A stretch of 64,000 nucleotides of DNA from Ciona savignyi (GCA_000149265.1 CH002903.1:179233-243232), one strand, 5' to 3'. Numbered from the stretch's first letter, positions 13,956-28,212 are shown. Made by a program: numbers and translations. Notes: generated by a model from the sequence alone, not told the origin.

Positions 13956-16900
13956 TGATTGCCTGGTGTATTAACGTATCTGAACGGTATCTCTTTCTTC
14001 ACTGTTTATTTCACAGTTTTTTATTGCCTCTTTCAATTTTTCATTCATTTCGCACAATTTTCACTAGTGTTCATTTTTCCTCTCAGTTTACTATGTTAGA
14101 CTCAAAAACGTTTTAACCAGAAAAAAGAAGTCTTTCGTACCCGACTGGTTTTATCCAGATTTTTTTATTATTTTGGAACTTCTCTTTATCTTTAAACCTC
14201 AAAGCCTAAACAAAATACGTTCGAAATTCGACGTGGGTCAAAAGATGTGAAACAACACGCCATTTTCACGGCTTCCTACTAATTTACCACGTAACCAGTC
14301 TCATTTCTCTCCGTTGCAATAGTTTATCGTATTTGATACATTGTTCTTCAGAGTTGCAATAATAAATGCAAAGAAAATATTGATAAAAAAGCATTGCGAC
14401 ACATTTGTAATTATCCATACAAAAAGGGCTATGCAGACGTAGAAGTTTGTCCTATTTGATCGCCTATTATGATGTAAGAAATCTACACTGAAACCGTTTG
14501 TCTTAATAGGGAAGTGCTAAAACTGCTTGTGTTAAGGGTAAGAAATAAACAAAAAATGCCGATTATAGTTGCTAGTTTGGTACTGCTACTGTAGTTAACA
14601 TGCCTTCAGTTTAAGAAACCCTCTTTGAACGATTATACTGAACTACTTACCCTACAGTAAATAATCTTTGAGTTTAAATTTTAAGTATTCCTAATCTACC
14701 AAATTTTACTTGAGTGTTTAAAATAGAACAAAATGTCCGATTGTTACGTCACAATTCCCGGATTATTTACCAGCATAGCTGCTTAAAAATAGTACTAGCT
14801 TTGTGCATCACAATTTCTGGAAATACTGCAGCGTTCAATAGCTCACCATTACAATGCAATTACTGGCTGAAGTGCTCCGAGATAGCGGAACATATGAAAA
14901 GCGACCATCCCCACCTTATCAGTACCCCGGTTGCTCGATCACGGTGAAACGCGATTTCTGCAGCACTTTATATGAGCAGCAGAATTTTGGGCGCCGAGAC
15001 AAGGTCATTAGCAAGTGCAGGCGATTATTATAGCTAATGTGATTTTCAGAATTCGCTGAGAAATAGTTAAGCTACTTCATTTAGTTTTCGCTCCCCAATA
15101 ATTATCCTGCCAATGACTGAGTTCAAAAATTGACATTTAATTTTCGATGCAGGATAAAAAACCCACCTATATCTGGAACTTATTGCATAATCAGGCGACT
15201 TAATATGTAAAGAGAAATATGCCTCGTATGACTTTACAAAAAAAAAACGTGTTCAGATTATATTACAAATAAAAAATGTTGCAACGAATTTCACGAATTT
15301 ATAAAGTGCTACGCACTTGACATTTTATTTTGCTTTTCTCCGTCCGTGCAACCGTTTAAACTTTAGAAAACAAACTTAACTTCAGGGGATTTTTAAGAAA
15401 TTTTTCTGTAGAAAAAACACATGTGCAGATTATAGTAAAACTTCAGGGTACATTGGATTGGTGAAAATCAAACTGGGCCGGCCAATAATCGCTTTACTGT
15501 ATCTTAATAGCTCGTAAAATCGTGGCCAAATCTCATTTATTACTCGTATAATTACTTGCTTTCCCGTTGTCTGCGCGGGTTCCATGCAATACGTCTCTGT
15601 CTCTTACTGCGTCTGCGCGACACTTTTGTTCTTCCGGCGCCAGGAAAGCACGACTGGACACGGAAAAAACCGTCCTGTCTATTATTCTCGCCTGCTGGTC
15701 GCTGTCTCCGTTGACCAGTTCGATAATTGGTTTTAGAAAAACAGGTTTGATCGCCCTGATAAAGTCAGCACGTCAAAACAGACTGCGGAAATGATCACAT
15801 TTGATGGCAGTGGACCAACTTTATATATTTAAAAAGACCTTAACGCGTTTTTGTTTACAGAAATTCGGCTCGGGATTGTATAATTTCAAGTAATCTGCAG
15901 AAAGTCGAATATTTTTATACACGAAATAAAAATGGATATCCGCAAACCAATGTAAAATAATACGTATTTAATCAAATAAACATCCTGAACACTTACAGTC
16001 GTTTTATTTTCAACAAAACACCCGTTAAAAGGCAAATATTTCTTAGCAAGATATCTCGCAGTTTCACCTGCAGACCAACGGAGCGCCCGGCGGGAGAGAA
16101 AATTCTACAAAAAAAGGTAAAACTCGGACACTCGCTACAGTTCGTGCCGTACTTATTATTGTATTTGGTGGTGCCGGTTATAGAGCACGGACGAAGCGTT
16201 TGAGTTGATTCCTGCACGACCCACGAACGACCAACTCCGGTCGGGATAGAGAGAAGTTTAAAAACAGGTAAACAACCTTGTTTTTCTTTACTCATAGTTT
16301 ATATTAGTATTTTGTGGTTTAGGTCATTTTCAGAATTATTTTTCGGATTTTGTCTTTTAGTTTTGCTTTAAACACAATTTACGCCGTGACTTACTTTTGT
16401 GCTTGGTGTAACCTGATTTTTCCGGTTCGGTATATACCTAGTGCTCTTAAATTTTGTTATCTTATCAGTCGATAACCAGTAGTTTCTATCATTCGATGAC
16501 CAAGTGTTTCTTTTCTGCGTCATTTTAACAGAAAATAATTTATCTTTGGAAAAGCTTTTATTTTAGACAGATGTCATCGTTACCGGTACTTGTGTTTCCC
16601 TTTCTGTCACGTATGCTGTAAACTGATCTGTTTATGATCCATAATGACGTCACAAACACGTGTTTTCACGTCAATCATGTGTTTTGCGATGTGGTATTTT
16701 TATGGATCTAAGCAGTCAATGGCAAGTGCATAAAAATATTACTGATTAGTTCAATATCCCATTTTTCGTAGATTAATATTATCAAAATATATGTATTTTA
16801 AAATCACCAAGCAGGCCTATCGTAATCAGCCTTACCGCTTGGTGCTAATCCGCTGTACAAATGTAGCAAATCAGTAAAAGCTTGCAGCATCTATAACCTG

Positions 16901-19421
16901 CAATTATTATAACTTCATTTGTTTATTTTAATGTTGTTGTTCGCATGCTCCTACGTTATTCAAATATATTTTAATAGAATCGGATGTTTATACTTAAAAC
17001 GCAAATCTTTAATGGCTTAAATACTGAACGCATCAGTAATAAAGATTACTCCTTCATATAAAGTACAGATTAAACCACGCTTAGGAGCTGCATGTAAGAT
17101 TTTAAAAGCGAAGCGCACGTTATTTAGCATGCGTGTTAAATTGTGATGTAATAGTCTAAGTTTGCTTTTGTTTAGAATATAAATGTTTCTTATAATCTTT
17201 CCTATGTGACTTCGGACTTAGTATATATACGTCAGTAGTTTGACTGCAGAAGCTGGACTTTCTTGCGTTTTTTTTGCGTTAAGCCACCTATTTATTCCAT
17301 ATTCTTATAATTTCCGGTGATCTCGTTTCTAAATATAGAAGCGTTTTAACGGAAATGGTGCAAACATTTTCTTGGATATATTTGTTATTTAATGTATTTA
17401 AAAATACGGAACGCCAGCACCGCGCCCCAAATTACTCTCTATTACGCGCGAAAATAACTCTCCCGCTCCGGAACTGAATACTTTCCGTCGTCTAAGGTTC
17501 GCCAATTTATCAAGTCATTTTCAGCTTGCCTTTCGCCAAATTGCGGATCCCGCCGACCGCGGGATCGGCCGCATCGCTTTTGGAAAGCTTGTACGAGGTG
17601 GACAATCCTGCGGTCTGCGAGTTTGTGGTGGGTGATGCAAGCGCAAAAACATTGCCGAGGTTTTGACGACTGAAATCGTGCGTTTTATCTTACTCAGCGA
17701 TTGTACAGCACTATACAATCCAACATGTATAATCATTTTTTAGGCGGGAGGCTTTAAAGCTGGGTAAATTTTCGTATCAACGTCACTTTGACCGCGGAAA
17801 ACACGTCATTGCTACGGTATTCCAGCGGGCACGTGCAAAAATGCCGAAATAACACGCTGCTTATCTTGGGTCATTCGCGTGGTCACCATGGTACTTGTGT
17901 TAATGTCCGCGATTCCTGTCACCGATAACGATTACGCTGTCGTTTTGAGATGCCGTTTTTCGATGCGCGACCTGGCTGATTTATCTGTTGTTTAATCTCA
18001 AGCTGGTTACAGGCTGAAACACAGCCGGGGAAACATTTTGTCAAATTATTTAATTGTGAGAGAGTATAGGGATATTTTACAATATCGAGATCGGTAACTT
18101 TTAAAATTAGAATCCTAAGCACTGCTAATTTGACCTAGCCCCGTCTAATTACCGAAATCCCGGCGGCCAGATTCGAATATTTATCTTAAATAATGTCGGT
18201 TATTATCGCATATTAAATGGCCGCATCGTTAGTCTTAAACTGCCACCGTCAGAGGGTCGGGAAAAAATGCAGGCGACCGCTAAACCGAACACAAATACTC
18301 CGCTGCTCGGGGCGAAATCACAAAACTGCGTCTGACATTTCCGACCAATTCTAGAGCGACGCTGTGCGAGTGATGTTTCAGGGTTGTGCTAATTAGCAAC
18401 GACCCAGCGACAATTATTTAGAGCGCAGTGACGGCGTCGAGGCGTACATATGCATAAATGTAAATAGAATTTAAATAGTACATTACGAAATCAGTATATA
18501 TGAGTTAGATTGCAAAGTTTCAGCTTTAGTTTACTTGGCGTGATTTATTAGTGCGATATTCCCGTTTTTCTTTTCTAAACTAATAACCTTGTATATTATT
18601 TATATTGTAAGAGGGAACTTAAAAGAAACAAAACTAAACATGTTATCTAGTTCGATCGTTTGACTTGTTTTTAAAGTGTAGTATGCGACATCTTGCAGTA
18701 AAGAGACTTAATTTAAATCGTACAGTTTGTTGATTTGGAACAGTTTTGACTGTTTTGATTTTTTGTTTATTTTATTTAAAACATGTTACAGTATATTTAG
18801 AGTTTAATAATAATTCTAGTTCTACGGTTAGACTCATATTTCATACTTTACATACAAGTGCTCCTTGGCTGGAAGTTGGCGCCGATAGAATTACTTTTGG
18901 CTAAAAGCCTTCCTAATTACTATTTAATGTGGCACGATAAACGTGAATGATATTCTAATAATGTACCTGTATCCCGACTTTTTATCCAAAGTATATCGTA
19001 TGTCTAGAAAAGAAAGGAGGTCCAGGTTAGTTTGCTTAATATCAGTATAAAGCGAAAATGGGTAAACCCTGTGACGTAATTTACAGGTGTACATTTTTGA
19101 GCGCACGCCATTTTTGTTTAATGGCTATGCACGATAACAGTGTTTATGTTGTTGATCGCCGTAAACAAGTTAATACAGGTTTCTGCATCATTATTTTACA
19201 ATATATAACGATTAACAACCGTTCTTTCCGCAGTTATTCGACGAAAAGTCCTGGCGATTTAATGTGATGTCAGTTTGCTTTTTGAACAAAGAAGAACTGC
19301 TACGTGTTAAGTCAAATACGACGCGAAGTTAAACAAAAGACTTATTTGTATATATACACAGTCCATAGCCAGCCTGGGACTTATTAAGCTCGGTGACTGT
19401 TACTTGCCCTAAAGTAAAAAG
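13956..19421. other. EDRF1-MMP21 intergenic region
   Basis: No convincing coding exon on either strand; the short open frames here lack family resemblance and codon structure. Candidate AATAAA signals for EDRF1 lie at 14361-14366 and about 14527. A block from roughly 17.4 to 18.5 kb is richer in G+C and CG dinucleotides than its surroundings and could be promoter or enhancer for MMP21. A CRE-like TGACGTCA palindrome (16644-16651) and a CACGTG E-box a few bases later are present. Untranslated 5' exons of MMP21 could be hidden here. Confidence 0.5.
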
Positions 19422-22400
19422 ATGCCAAAGAAAAATCGTGCCGGAAACTTGTTACGCCCCCCAAGTTCGGAGTACCTGGTTTCCCCGTCGCCTTCACAGA
19501 CTGTTATTTTCAACCAAGAAAAAAACGACATTTCCGAAAACCTAAAAAGTAGCGTCCGACGGCCGAGAAAATCGGAAGACAGATTTAATTCGCAAAAAAT
19601 CCAGACAAAAATGGTCGTGAACACTCCATTGTCTAATGTACAATGTTTCCACAACCGAAATACCAGTCGTCCCCACAAGATTTTACCATTCTGGACCGCC
19701 TTTCTACTACTTATTATATACAGCTGCAGCGCCACTGCCGAATATGCCAGCAGTGGAAGATTCGGTTACCTAGGAAACCAGCAATCAATAAACAACGTGT
19801 CATTGTTGAACGATAGCTCCTCCCATCATATGACAGCCGCCAAGGTAAGAATGGATAACCGGTGTGTTTTCTGACCTTTCTCAGATGCTCGTTGACAATA
19901 ACAATACCGTCATCGACTCACGCGAAACAATGGTCAATAAAAATCAAAGGAATAATTACAAGAGGCTTGTATAACATCACGGTCAGTTATAGAGACCGCG
20001 AAATAATACTAATCGCCTGTGCGTGATAGTCATCCATCACGTTGAATTATTACCTTTCTGGGAAGCTTTTAGTTTCCGGACAGTACTGGCGATAAATAAT
20101 TCACGTCTGTTTACTTGGGCATGTGGTGTCGTTCAGTTGTAAAGCTTATACGCGAAATGATAATATTAATACGTACAATTTACTATACTGTGAATTTCTT
20201 TTTAAAAATGTCCATTTTCATAAGGAATATCTTGGAATTTTCGGCTGGATAGAGCCCGCCGACTGGACTTCTGTATCACCTCGATCCAACAAGACCGGAA
20301 TCCAGGAAGGCGGTTTCTACGGTCCCCGTGAAGAGGAAGAGCTTCCATTAGAAACCAACAATAGCACCGCGAACGCCGAGACCGTTTTCCGCGAGCGCTA
20401 CAAGGCCATGTCGGACGAGGAGTTCCTGATAGCTCTCAGCAATTTCCAACACGCCAATGGTATTGCAATTACCGGAGTACTAGACAGGGATACGATGCTG
20501 ATAATGACACAGCTGAGGTAATTAGACACGTCAATAAAATTTGATAATTCTGATCATGAATGTTGGGGTATTACTATGATACGCTTGTCTGGTTGTTAGT
20601 GATGTATTTAGTCCTGACAATTAACGTTTCAAATTGAACTTAATCATTAAGTTTAAGTGCCCTTAAGTGACACTTTTCTGGATCACATAGTGAGTTTATT
20701 TTGAATGTTACATCTGTACATGTTCTGAGACCAATGCGTTTTTTTCTGATGCTTTTGTATGTTGCACACCACTTACGAGTAAAACGTGTACCGCTTGTAC
20801 CCAATTTAGCCGCATAAGCAGAAGATGATCCACATAATTCTTAATACTATTTCATTCTAGGTGTGGCGTGCCCGATTTGACAATAAATCCGAACGCCACT
20901 ACAACGACGCCTGAACCGAGCACGCTTAGCGAGAATGAAAGTGAAAGCAACGTCACCATGACGCCGCAAATCCGCGAGATAACCTCTGAACCCGTCAACG
21001 AATCTTCCGGAGAGGGGTCGGGCGTCGAACCCCCCACTACCGCATTCCCCTACTTTACAACGTTCAGCCCCTCTCACCTCCGCAAACGACGATATTCCGA
21101 ACGTCCGGAGTTTCACCATCTCTCGGAGAGAGCAGAGAATGAGACTGGGCCAACTGAGCCAGTCCAGGAAGAATCGATTTCCGATGGTTTCGAGGGTTCC
21201 ATCTCGGAAGCGGAACTTCCATCTGAAACCAGGTAGAATTAAAGGCGATTTGTGGTATTTTGATCCGTCCCTTCTACATACCTTATTTCTAGCTCACACG
21301 GATGTATTGTCAGACGCGTCTTGTTTGTATTAAAATAACAAATATGTGAACCTTGACCTTGAAATCTCTTTTCCCCCAGGAAAGAAAGCATTGAAAACAT
21401 CCTCGAGGCGCTCCGGAGAGAGAAACTAGCCAAAATGCAAAACCCCAATCAAAACGACACCGATATTGTGCAAACCTCGGTTTTACTGCAAAGGATTATT
21501 CTCAACTCGCGTCGCGAGCGGCGACAACGCACAAAGAGATCCACGCTTTTTCAAATGTACAGCACAAGAAGCGGCTGGGGACTCGCATTTCCAGGAAGAA
21601 CAATAACATGGAGACTGGTGGGTGAATTATTAGTGCTGGCCACTATTTACAGGTTTATACTTTTTAAAGTTGTGTAATTGATAACATACAACCATTGTAC
21701 ATGATCTTTGTAATCGCTTCCCGTTTCTATTCTTGTACATATGCGTGACACAAGACCAACCTATAGCCAGCATAACAAACAATACTTGATTACGTTGAAG
21801 ATCCAGCCTAAGCCTTGCGCAATTGCCTACAGGTTCGCGAGTGGCCCAGCTCCAACAACCAGTTTATGACTTCAAACGAAGTATGGTTTACGGTGAAGCT
21901 CGCCTTTCGAATGTGGAGCGAGATTTTGCCGAGGAACTTTCTGGAAGACACAGTGTCACCGGTCAGTGAAGTGGACATCTTGCTTGGATTTGGAACAAGT
22001 AAGTCTAAGGATCGCTGTTTAATATTAAGAGTTTAGTTCTAAATATATAAAGCGGTCTTCCTCAGTAAAGCGATGATATGCCATATATTTTCTCCTTCCC
22101 TTGGAATTTGCCTAAGGCGGACGACATTTGCGCACTAACACCTGACTTTTAAACGGCTAAATTTGCTGTTCGTTATTAATCCTTAAAAGACACATGAGGG
22201 TCAGTAAAATTTCCAATGGAAGACTACAGAGTTCCAAATGGAGATTGTCGTCCCAGTATAAAACAGTCCGGTTTCCGACTTCAATTTGGTGCAGTTTTCG
22301 AAACCGTTTTCGAAAATTAAGCTTAGCCTTTAAAGACCTTGCTTATAGGGTCCAACTGACACTTCAGGAAGATTTGTCTTAAGAGCTCCGGCGACTATTT

Positions 22401-25400
22401 TGAAAAGTACGTTTGATGTTCGCAACGAGTTTAAGTGGAAACCAACATCGGCGTCATAATTCGAGGCTAAAGTGCTGACGCCCGGGGCCCTTCAGGCCAA
22501 TAGCTCTAAACGCTAGGGCCTTGCACAGAGATAGTGATCGGGAACTAGCTGTCCGTATATTGACAAGCGACAAAGAATAACACGACTTGTTTTAATAGTA
22601 GTTTGATTATTATGTCATTTTGTTTGCGTAATGCCAGTCCGTTTGCCATTCAAAAATAAATTCCGCCAAAACATGGTCGACCACCGTAGGGTAAACATTC
22701 GAAATGACGCGCACACAAATTCTTCCACAATTATCAAATAATGAGCTATTTTTGACGTAACAAAACAACATAAGTTATACTTTAAGCAAGTCGCACGAGT
22801 CCCGGACTGTTATTTTTCGACCAAATGGTTATTTTTTCTTCATCGCGATTTGGCAAGGAGCGAAGATCGCGTGAGAAGCCAGCGACTTTAGGTTCATTCA
22901 AAGCAACAGTGAGAAGCGTGATTCGATGCCACGTTGCCGCTCACGAGGCTTAGTCCCATCCTATCCGCTTAAATGCATAGTAAAAAATAACTCGCCTGTG
23001 GTGGGCCCACCAGTAATTAACACCCAGTCATAACCGCAGAACTTTATTAAAAACAGATCGACACAACCGATGCCCTGTTCCGTTCACTACACAAGGACAG
23101 TTCATACAAGAATACGCACACGCCTGGCCGTTACCGCAGGCCGAGATCCACTTCAACGATAGGCAGCCTTATGTACCTGTAAGCTGGGTACCAACGGTAA
23201 CCAGCGGTGGTGCTCCTCAGACTAGAAGTTCGTCAAATTACCCTATCAGCCTTTTGAAGGTTAGTTGGTTTTGTGCGGAAAGGGGGTATATTCCCTGGGT
23301 TTGTTACGTTTTTGATCCTAAAATACGGGGTTCAAACCGGAGCTACATTGTAAAGTGTAAGAGAAAAGAAATCGAAAAAAAGGAAATCGGAAATGCTTGT
23401 TATTATCATTTCTCTGGGAAATCAAATCAATTGTACTTTTGGTATGAAGGATATGATTTTTGGAATGTGACGTTTGTTTGCATATAATATTTCTTAGTTT
23501 TAATATTTAATGCCCAAATTGTACCGTTCTCGTAAGTGTTGGTTTCTAAAGTGCTATTGAAGTATAGGCATGACTGTGCTACCTGTTATTGTTTATCCAC
23601 CAATTGAACTTTTCATTCAATATACTGTATTTCAAGTCAGTGCTGCTTTGTCTATTCGTAAATTCAATTTATTCGTGCGTTTCTAGGTTGCGATACACGA
23701 AATCGGTCACACACTCGGCTTACCTCACAGCGATGACAGAATGTCCATAATGAACCCTTACTACAAGCCTATCCAAGGCTCGAAAGATACCGACGAGCTG
23801 AGAACATCAGACCGAAACAGTATCCAAAACATTTATGGTAAATTATAATCCGTTTAACCATCAAACTATAGGCCACTAGGCTCACAATGGGAAAGATATT
23901 TAAAAAGAAATCCAGAATAAATTGTTTTTTTGGAGTGGTAGGGGGGGTGCAAGACAGATGAAAAGTGGTCGCTAGGTAATAGGCTGTGCCGTTGGGAAAG
24001 AAATTTAGCGAACATTGCCTACACCCACCGAATTTCTTCTACAACTAAAGGAACTTTTTCATCGTATACAACACACTGCAAAAGCTCCGGTAACCCAACT
24101 GTGGGGTAATCTGACAACCACCCATGTGATTAACCATCCCTTGCGTAATCGCGAGCTAATCTGAATGCCCGTGTGATATCTTCCAAGCAGTTTTTTTTTA
24201 TTCACTGGGATAAAACATAAATATTCTATCCTTAATTGACTACATCCCAATAGGTTCTTGCGAGTTGCCGTTTGATGTGGCCTTTGACTGGGTAAGAAGG
24301 GAACGAGCAGAAGACGGGGTTTACCGGTGGAAATACAACTCATATTTCTTTAGACGGCAGTGGTACTGGTTGTACGAAAACAGGTGCTTTTCTTATCAAT
24401 TTTAATTCCTTGTGTAATTTGCGACAATGTATTTAAATATGATTCGTCTATAGGTTAATACACGAAAAGCTTTCCTTTGGATATACGTGGTTTAAAAAGA
24501 TAGGTCCGATAGAAAATGTTACAGTTATAAGCGAATTTTCTGGAAAAATAAGAGTTAAATGGCCTTTCCATGAATTTAGAGCCTTGCTGATGTTTGTCCT
24601 AAGTGGTATATAATATAACTGGGCGTGACTGGTACAAGTGTCATTATTACCTTCTGCGGTCCGGAAAGTTTTGCCATAGTTTGGCGTGATCACTCTATAA
24701 ACATATGCTGCCACAATATGCGCCTCTCGTATGCTTCTGCACTGTGCATCTTAAAAACCACACGTCAGTTCCGTCCAAAAACATCTATCTTCCTTTGATC
24801 GCGTGACAGTGCTTTTTAAGATTTTACCGAAAATCTTGAAATCAGCTTTAAGTTTGTTCCCGCCAATATTCCCAAGCTAAACCCTACAATTACAACTCTT
24901 TAATTGGTGCATACTGTAAACCCAGTAAGGAGATCAAAAGGGCATCCTTGTTTTTACCGGTAGTGTGGTTGTTTTCTCCATAGGTTAAAATACGTGGCCA
25001 TCTTAGCTAAACTCGGACCGGGGTGATTCTGAATGACCCTTTTTGTAACCGTTTGTAGCTCATACTAAATCGTGATCATTTTTCCGAGAATAGTTAATTT
25101 TTAAAAGATTCTCCATCAAAACTTTCCACTTATTTAACTCGACATACCGGCATAATGTTTTTCTCTCGGACAATAATAATGTAATTGAGGAAAGTGCAAA
25201 GTGACTCACTCTTGCATACGCAGATCGGAAATTATAGTTGTTCACCGCTGTCACTATTATTATTTAGCCATTAACATAGTTAGGGAGTGAAATGATTTGA
25301 TCCAGGAAATTACACGCCCTTCTTTTTGACGATATACTTTATTTAAATTGCGTCAGAGATTTGACCTAAGTCACTACGGATGGGGGAGTATTAAAAAGGA

Positions 25401-28212
25401 AAGTCTTTTATTCTCGATATTAAGTGGATAGTTAGGATTCTCAAGGATATTAACTAAATTGGTATTCGCCGGGATTACCGCGTGTGCGTAGTCGGAGCCG
25501 TTGCTGTAGTGTTGAAATGGACAAGATCGTTTAGTTTATTGGCGATAAAAATAACTTGTGATTTTCAACATTATTCAACGTATTTTTGTACCAACGCTAC
25601 AAAAATTCAATTCGACTCTAAAATGATTTACAGGGGATTTTTGTGGAATATTTAAGGCAAATGTAAAAAGATTAACCCTACCCATATCGAGTCTTGCAAT
25701 TACACATTTTTCGTTATATGTTAATGTTGTTTCATATGTCCCATAATTTGTTTATTTTCAGCTGAATAACAGAATTGATTGTAGTATGATACACCTAAAT
25801 TAGTTTTAAACATACATTACTGGCATTAAAAAAATATCAATGCAAACTTCTGATTTCGTAAAGTAAAATTTCCTTTTTTAACGTTTTTTCGCTACAGACA
25901 CCACCGACCACGATACGGGGATCCAAAGCTCACAGCCCACCACTGGCTCGGCATCATGCAAATAAACGACCAGCACCGGAAAATCGACGGAATCGTGCAT
26001 GTCCGCGAATTGAACTCCCCTGAAGGACCAACCTTCTTTTTTAAAGGTAAAGTCTGGTTCGATATCTTGCAGCCGGGACAATGGGCCATTTTATGTATGT
26101 TGGTTATGTGTTTTAGGGTATATCGCTTTGTGATAGATTTAAATAAATAGTCATCTAAGCACCTTAAATAGGACAACGTTTTTAACACGGCCAATCGTTA
26201 CAATTTCGCATACTTGTGGCCACCTTAACGAAATTATTGCAATGTGTTATAATGGGGGACTTGCTACATTTGTTTAACCAACTGGGTGCATGCGATGTCC
26301 GTCAAATGCGTTTTCCAAAACACAAACCGACTAGCTAACGACTAGTGTCGATTACACGGCCTTTCTATGATCGGTTCCACGTCCTTGCGCGTTTGATTTA
26401 CATGTCGTTGCGGTTCGATATAATAATATGATAATGCATCTCGAATACACCACAGACTGTAAGTAAAACTGTCATCTGCAGGAAGAGTTAAAACTCCTTA
26501 AAATAAATATATCACAGGTTTGTCAATAACGTGTTACCGTTCATTAATTAGATGGATCTAGGTGATAGGGATAAAATAATCATTTATACCCGCAACATGG
26601 AATTACAAATTATAAAACCATACTGGCATTTAATTTCGAACCTGATTTTCCACGAAAAATCTCATAAACTGACTAATATGCAAATTGGACGCACACACCT
26701 AGCCTAAATACAGTCAATCGTGTCACATCTGCCTTCACGAGTTGTAAAATTTAATGAATCCCAACCATTTCCGGATTCAACTAGTTTAAGCATGTCTCTT
26801 TAAAATATAAAACACATTTTGCAATACACCGGATGATAGCAGAATGTCTTACGTAAGATTGTAATTCTGCATGTATTTATTCACGAAAAACGAGGTTATA
26901 TAACAAGGGCACCCTTTAAAAATACCGTGTATTAAATTTCGGATTATAGAGATTTCAGTTAATGGTGTAATGGAAAATCCGAGAAAAGATGATGTGTCGA
27001 TAATTATAATCCCCAAAAATTGCCGGTGTTGTCCAAAATTATTTTGTTTTGCTTTAATTATAAGCGACCGATTTGGTTTCATTATTTTAAGACATTATCG
27101 TTAAACGACTTGACCTCGAACGAAACTAAGATTAATAGTCGACTTGCCGTGGGATCGAACCTACCCTCTTCTAGTAAACCGTACATTTTCTCTCTTTTTC
27201 CCACAAAATTCATATGACAAAAAATGCGTTTTTTGCAGGTGACATTTTTCTCGAATACGACAACGATCGCTCAAGAGCCAAGATAAGAGATAGCGCTGGT
27301 AATCGATACCCACGCCGAATAAAAGATGGCTTTCCCGGTGTCCCTTATCCAATCGACACAGTGTTTTATAAAGCAGACGAAAGAATTATCTACTTTTTCA
27401 AGAACAACTTGGTAGGTAGAATCCTTCCGATTTTTTCCCATATCTGTATTCTGGTTATTTATACTGGTACAGAATTATGTTGACCTACTGAGCCCGGGCG
27501 CAGGCTGTTCGACGCAACTTTTCTAGTTCAAAACCTAGCGCCTGCGTCGTTGGACATGAAATTAAACAAATGTAGCTGGAACCAGTAAATAATCGGACCA
27601 AACAAAAATGTAATGCCTGCTTTATCTTGTACTCCAGACAGTGGGAACAAGTAATCTGTCGAGGTGGCATCTATCTATATAACCGCATGGTTTTCTTGGT
27701 GCCTCCTATAGTTAAGCTTAATCTAGTTTCCTAATGTTTTTTCTTGTGCGTTTAACAAATAGGAATGATTGATTGATTAACTTGACGAATACCCGTTCCC
27801 GTTAAAAGTGTTTTTTCCATAAGCGTAGATAAAAATGAATATCCTACTCTATTATGACGAATACAATCGTCATTTAACTTCATATTCCTTTATTCAGGTG
27901 TACAAGTTCCACTGGCCGAGTAAAAGGGTCGTCGACGTAAAAACCGTATCAACCACCTTTCCCGGGTGGGGCGGCGCTGCACCCCTGCCCTCGAATATCG
28001 ATTCCGCCTACTATTCGTACACGAGCCAAGCCTACTTCTTTTTCAAGGGCGCCTACTTCTGGAAAATGGCAGGGAACCAAGAACGATACCTTAACCGGCG
28101 AATCAGGATCCCTAACAACTCGGTCGGCCCCCGTCGCCGTACTTCGTCGACCTGGCGCGACATTTGCGACGTCGGCGAAACCGAACTGGTGATGGACTTG
28201 CCAGTAAGTTAA
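19422..28212 (+). CDS. MMP21: Matrix metalloproteinase 21-like (MMP21)
   Basis: Exons: 19422-19844, 20225-20517, 20861-21232, 21380-21617, 21833-21998, 23057-23259, 23687-23837, 24254-24383, 25898-26046, 27239-27411, 27898-28212; they join in frame to 870 residues. Visible features are: hydrophobic segment 87-104 (signal peptide or anchor) after a basic N-tail; prodomain; cysteine switch RCGVPD (239-244, preceded by Leu where Pro is usual); a long Ser/Thr/Glu linker; furin-like RKRR (313-316) and RTKR (413-416); zinc site HEIGHTLGLPH (569-579); Met-turn SIM (587). The hemopexin domain then runs between Cys618 and Cys856. Blocks such as ISLLKVA, FDWVRRER, WYWLYENR and DSAYYSYTSQAYFFFKG match vertebrate MMP21. 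Vertebrate MMP21 is a furin-activated secreted protease needed for left-right patterning. At 870 residues it is much longer than human MMP21 (about 570); the excess lies in the N-tail and linker. Met64 is an alternative start. The final codons CCA GTA AGT TAA also look like a donor site. Confidence 0.9.
24005..24235 (+). repeat. SINE-like repeat (family 2) in MMP21 intron
   Basis: Shows the family 2 order: 'CATTGCCTACACCCACCGAA', 'GGAACTTTTTCATCGTATAC', 'AACACACTGCAAAAGCTCCG', 'GTAACCCAACTGTGGGGTAA', and the tail GGGATAAAACATAAATATTC. It ends only some 18 bases before the acceptor of the hemopexin exon at 24254, so it contributes to that exon's upstream splice region. Confidence 0.65.

Noticed and set aside
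15567..15794. 75-residue plus-strand frame in the EDRF1-MMP21 spacer
   Set aside because: No recognisable family, no flanking splice logic; chance open frame in a moderately GC-rich patch.
15993..16295. 100-residue minus-strand frame
   Set aside because: Low complexity of evidence: no domain, and plus-strand GT sites nearby suggest that untranslated exons are at least as likely.
19409..19735. 108-residue minus-strand frame
   Set aside because: Antisense of MMP21 exon 1.
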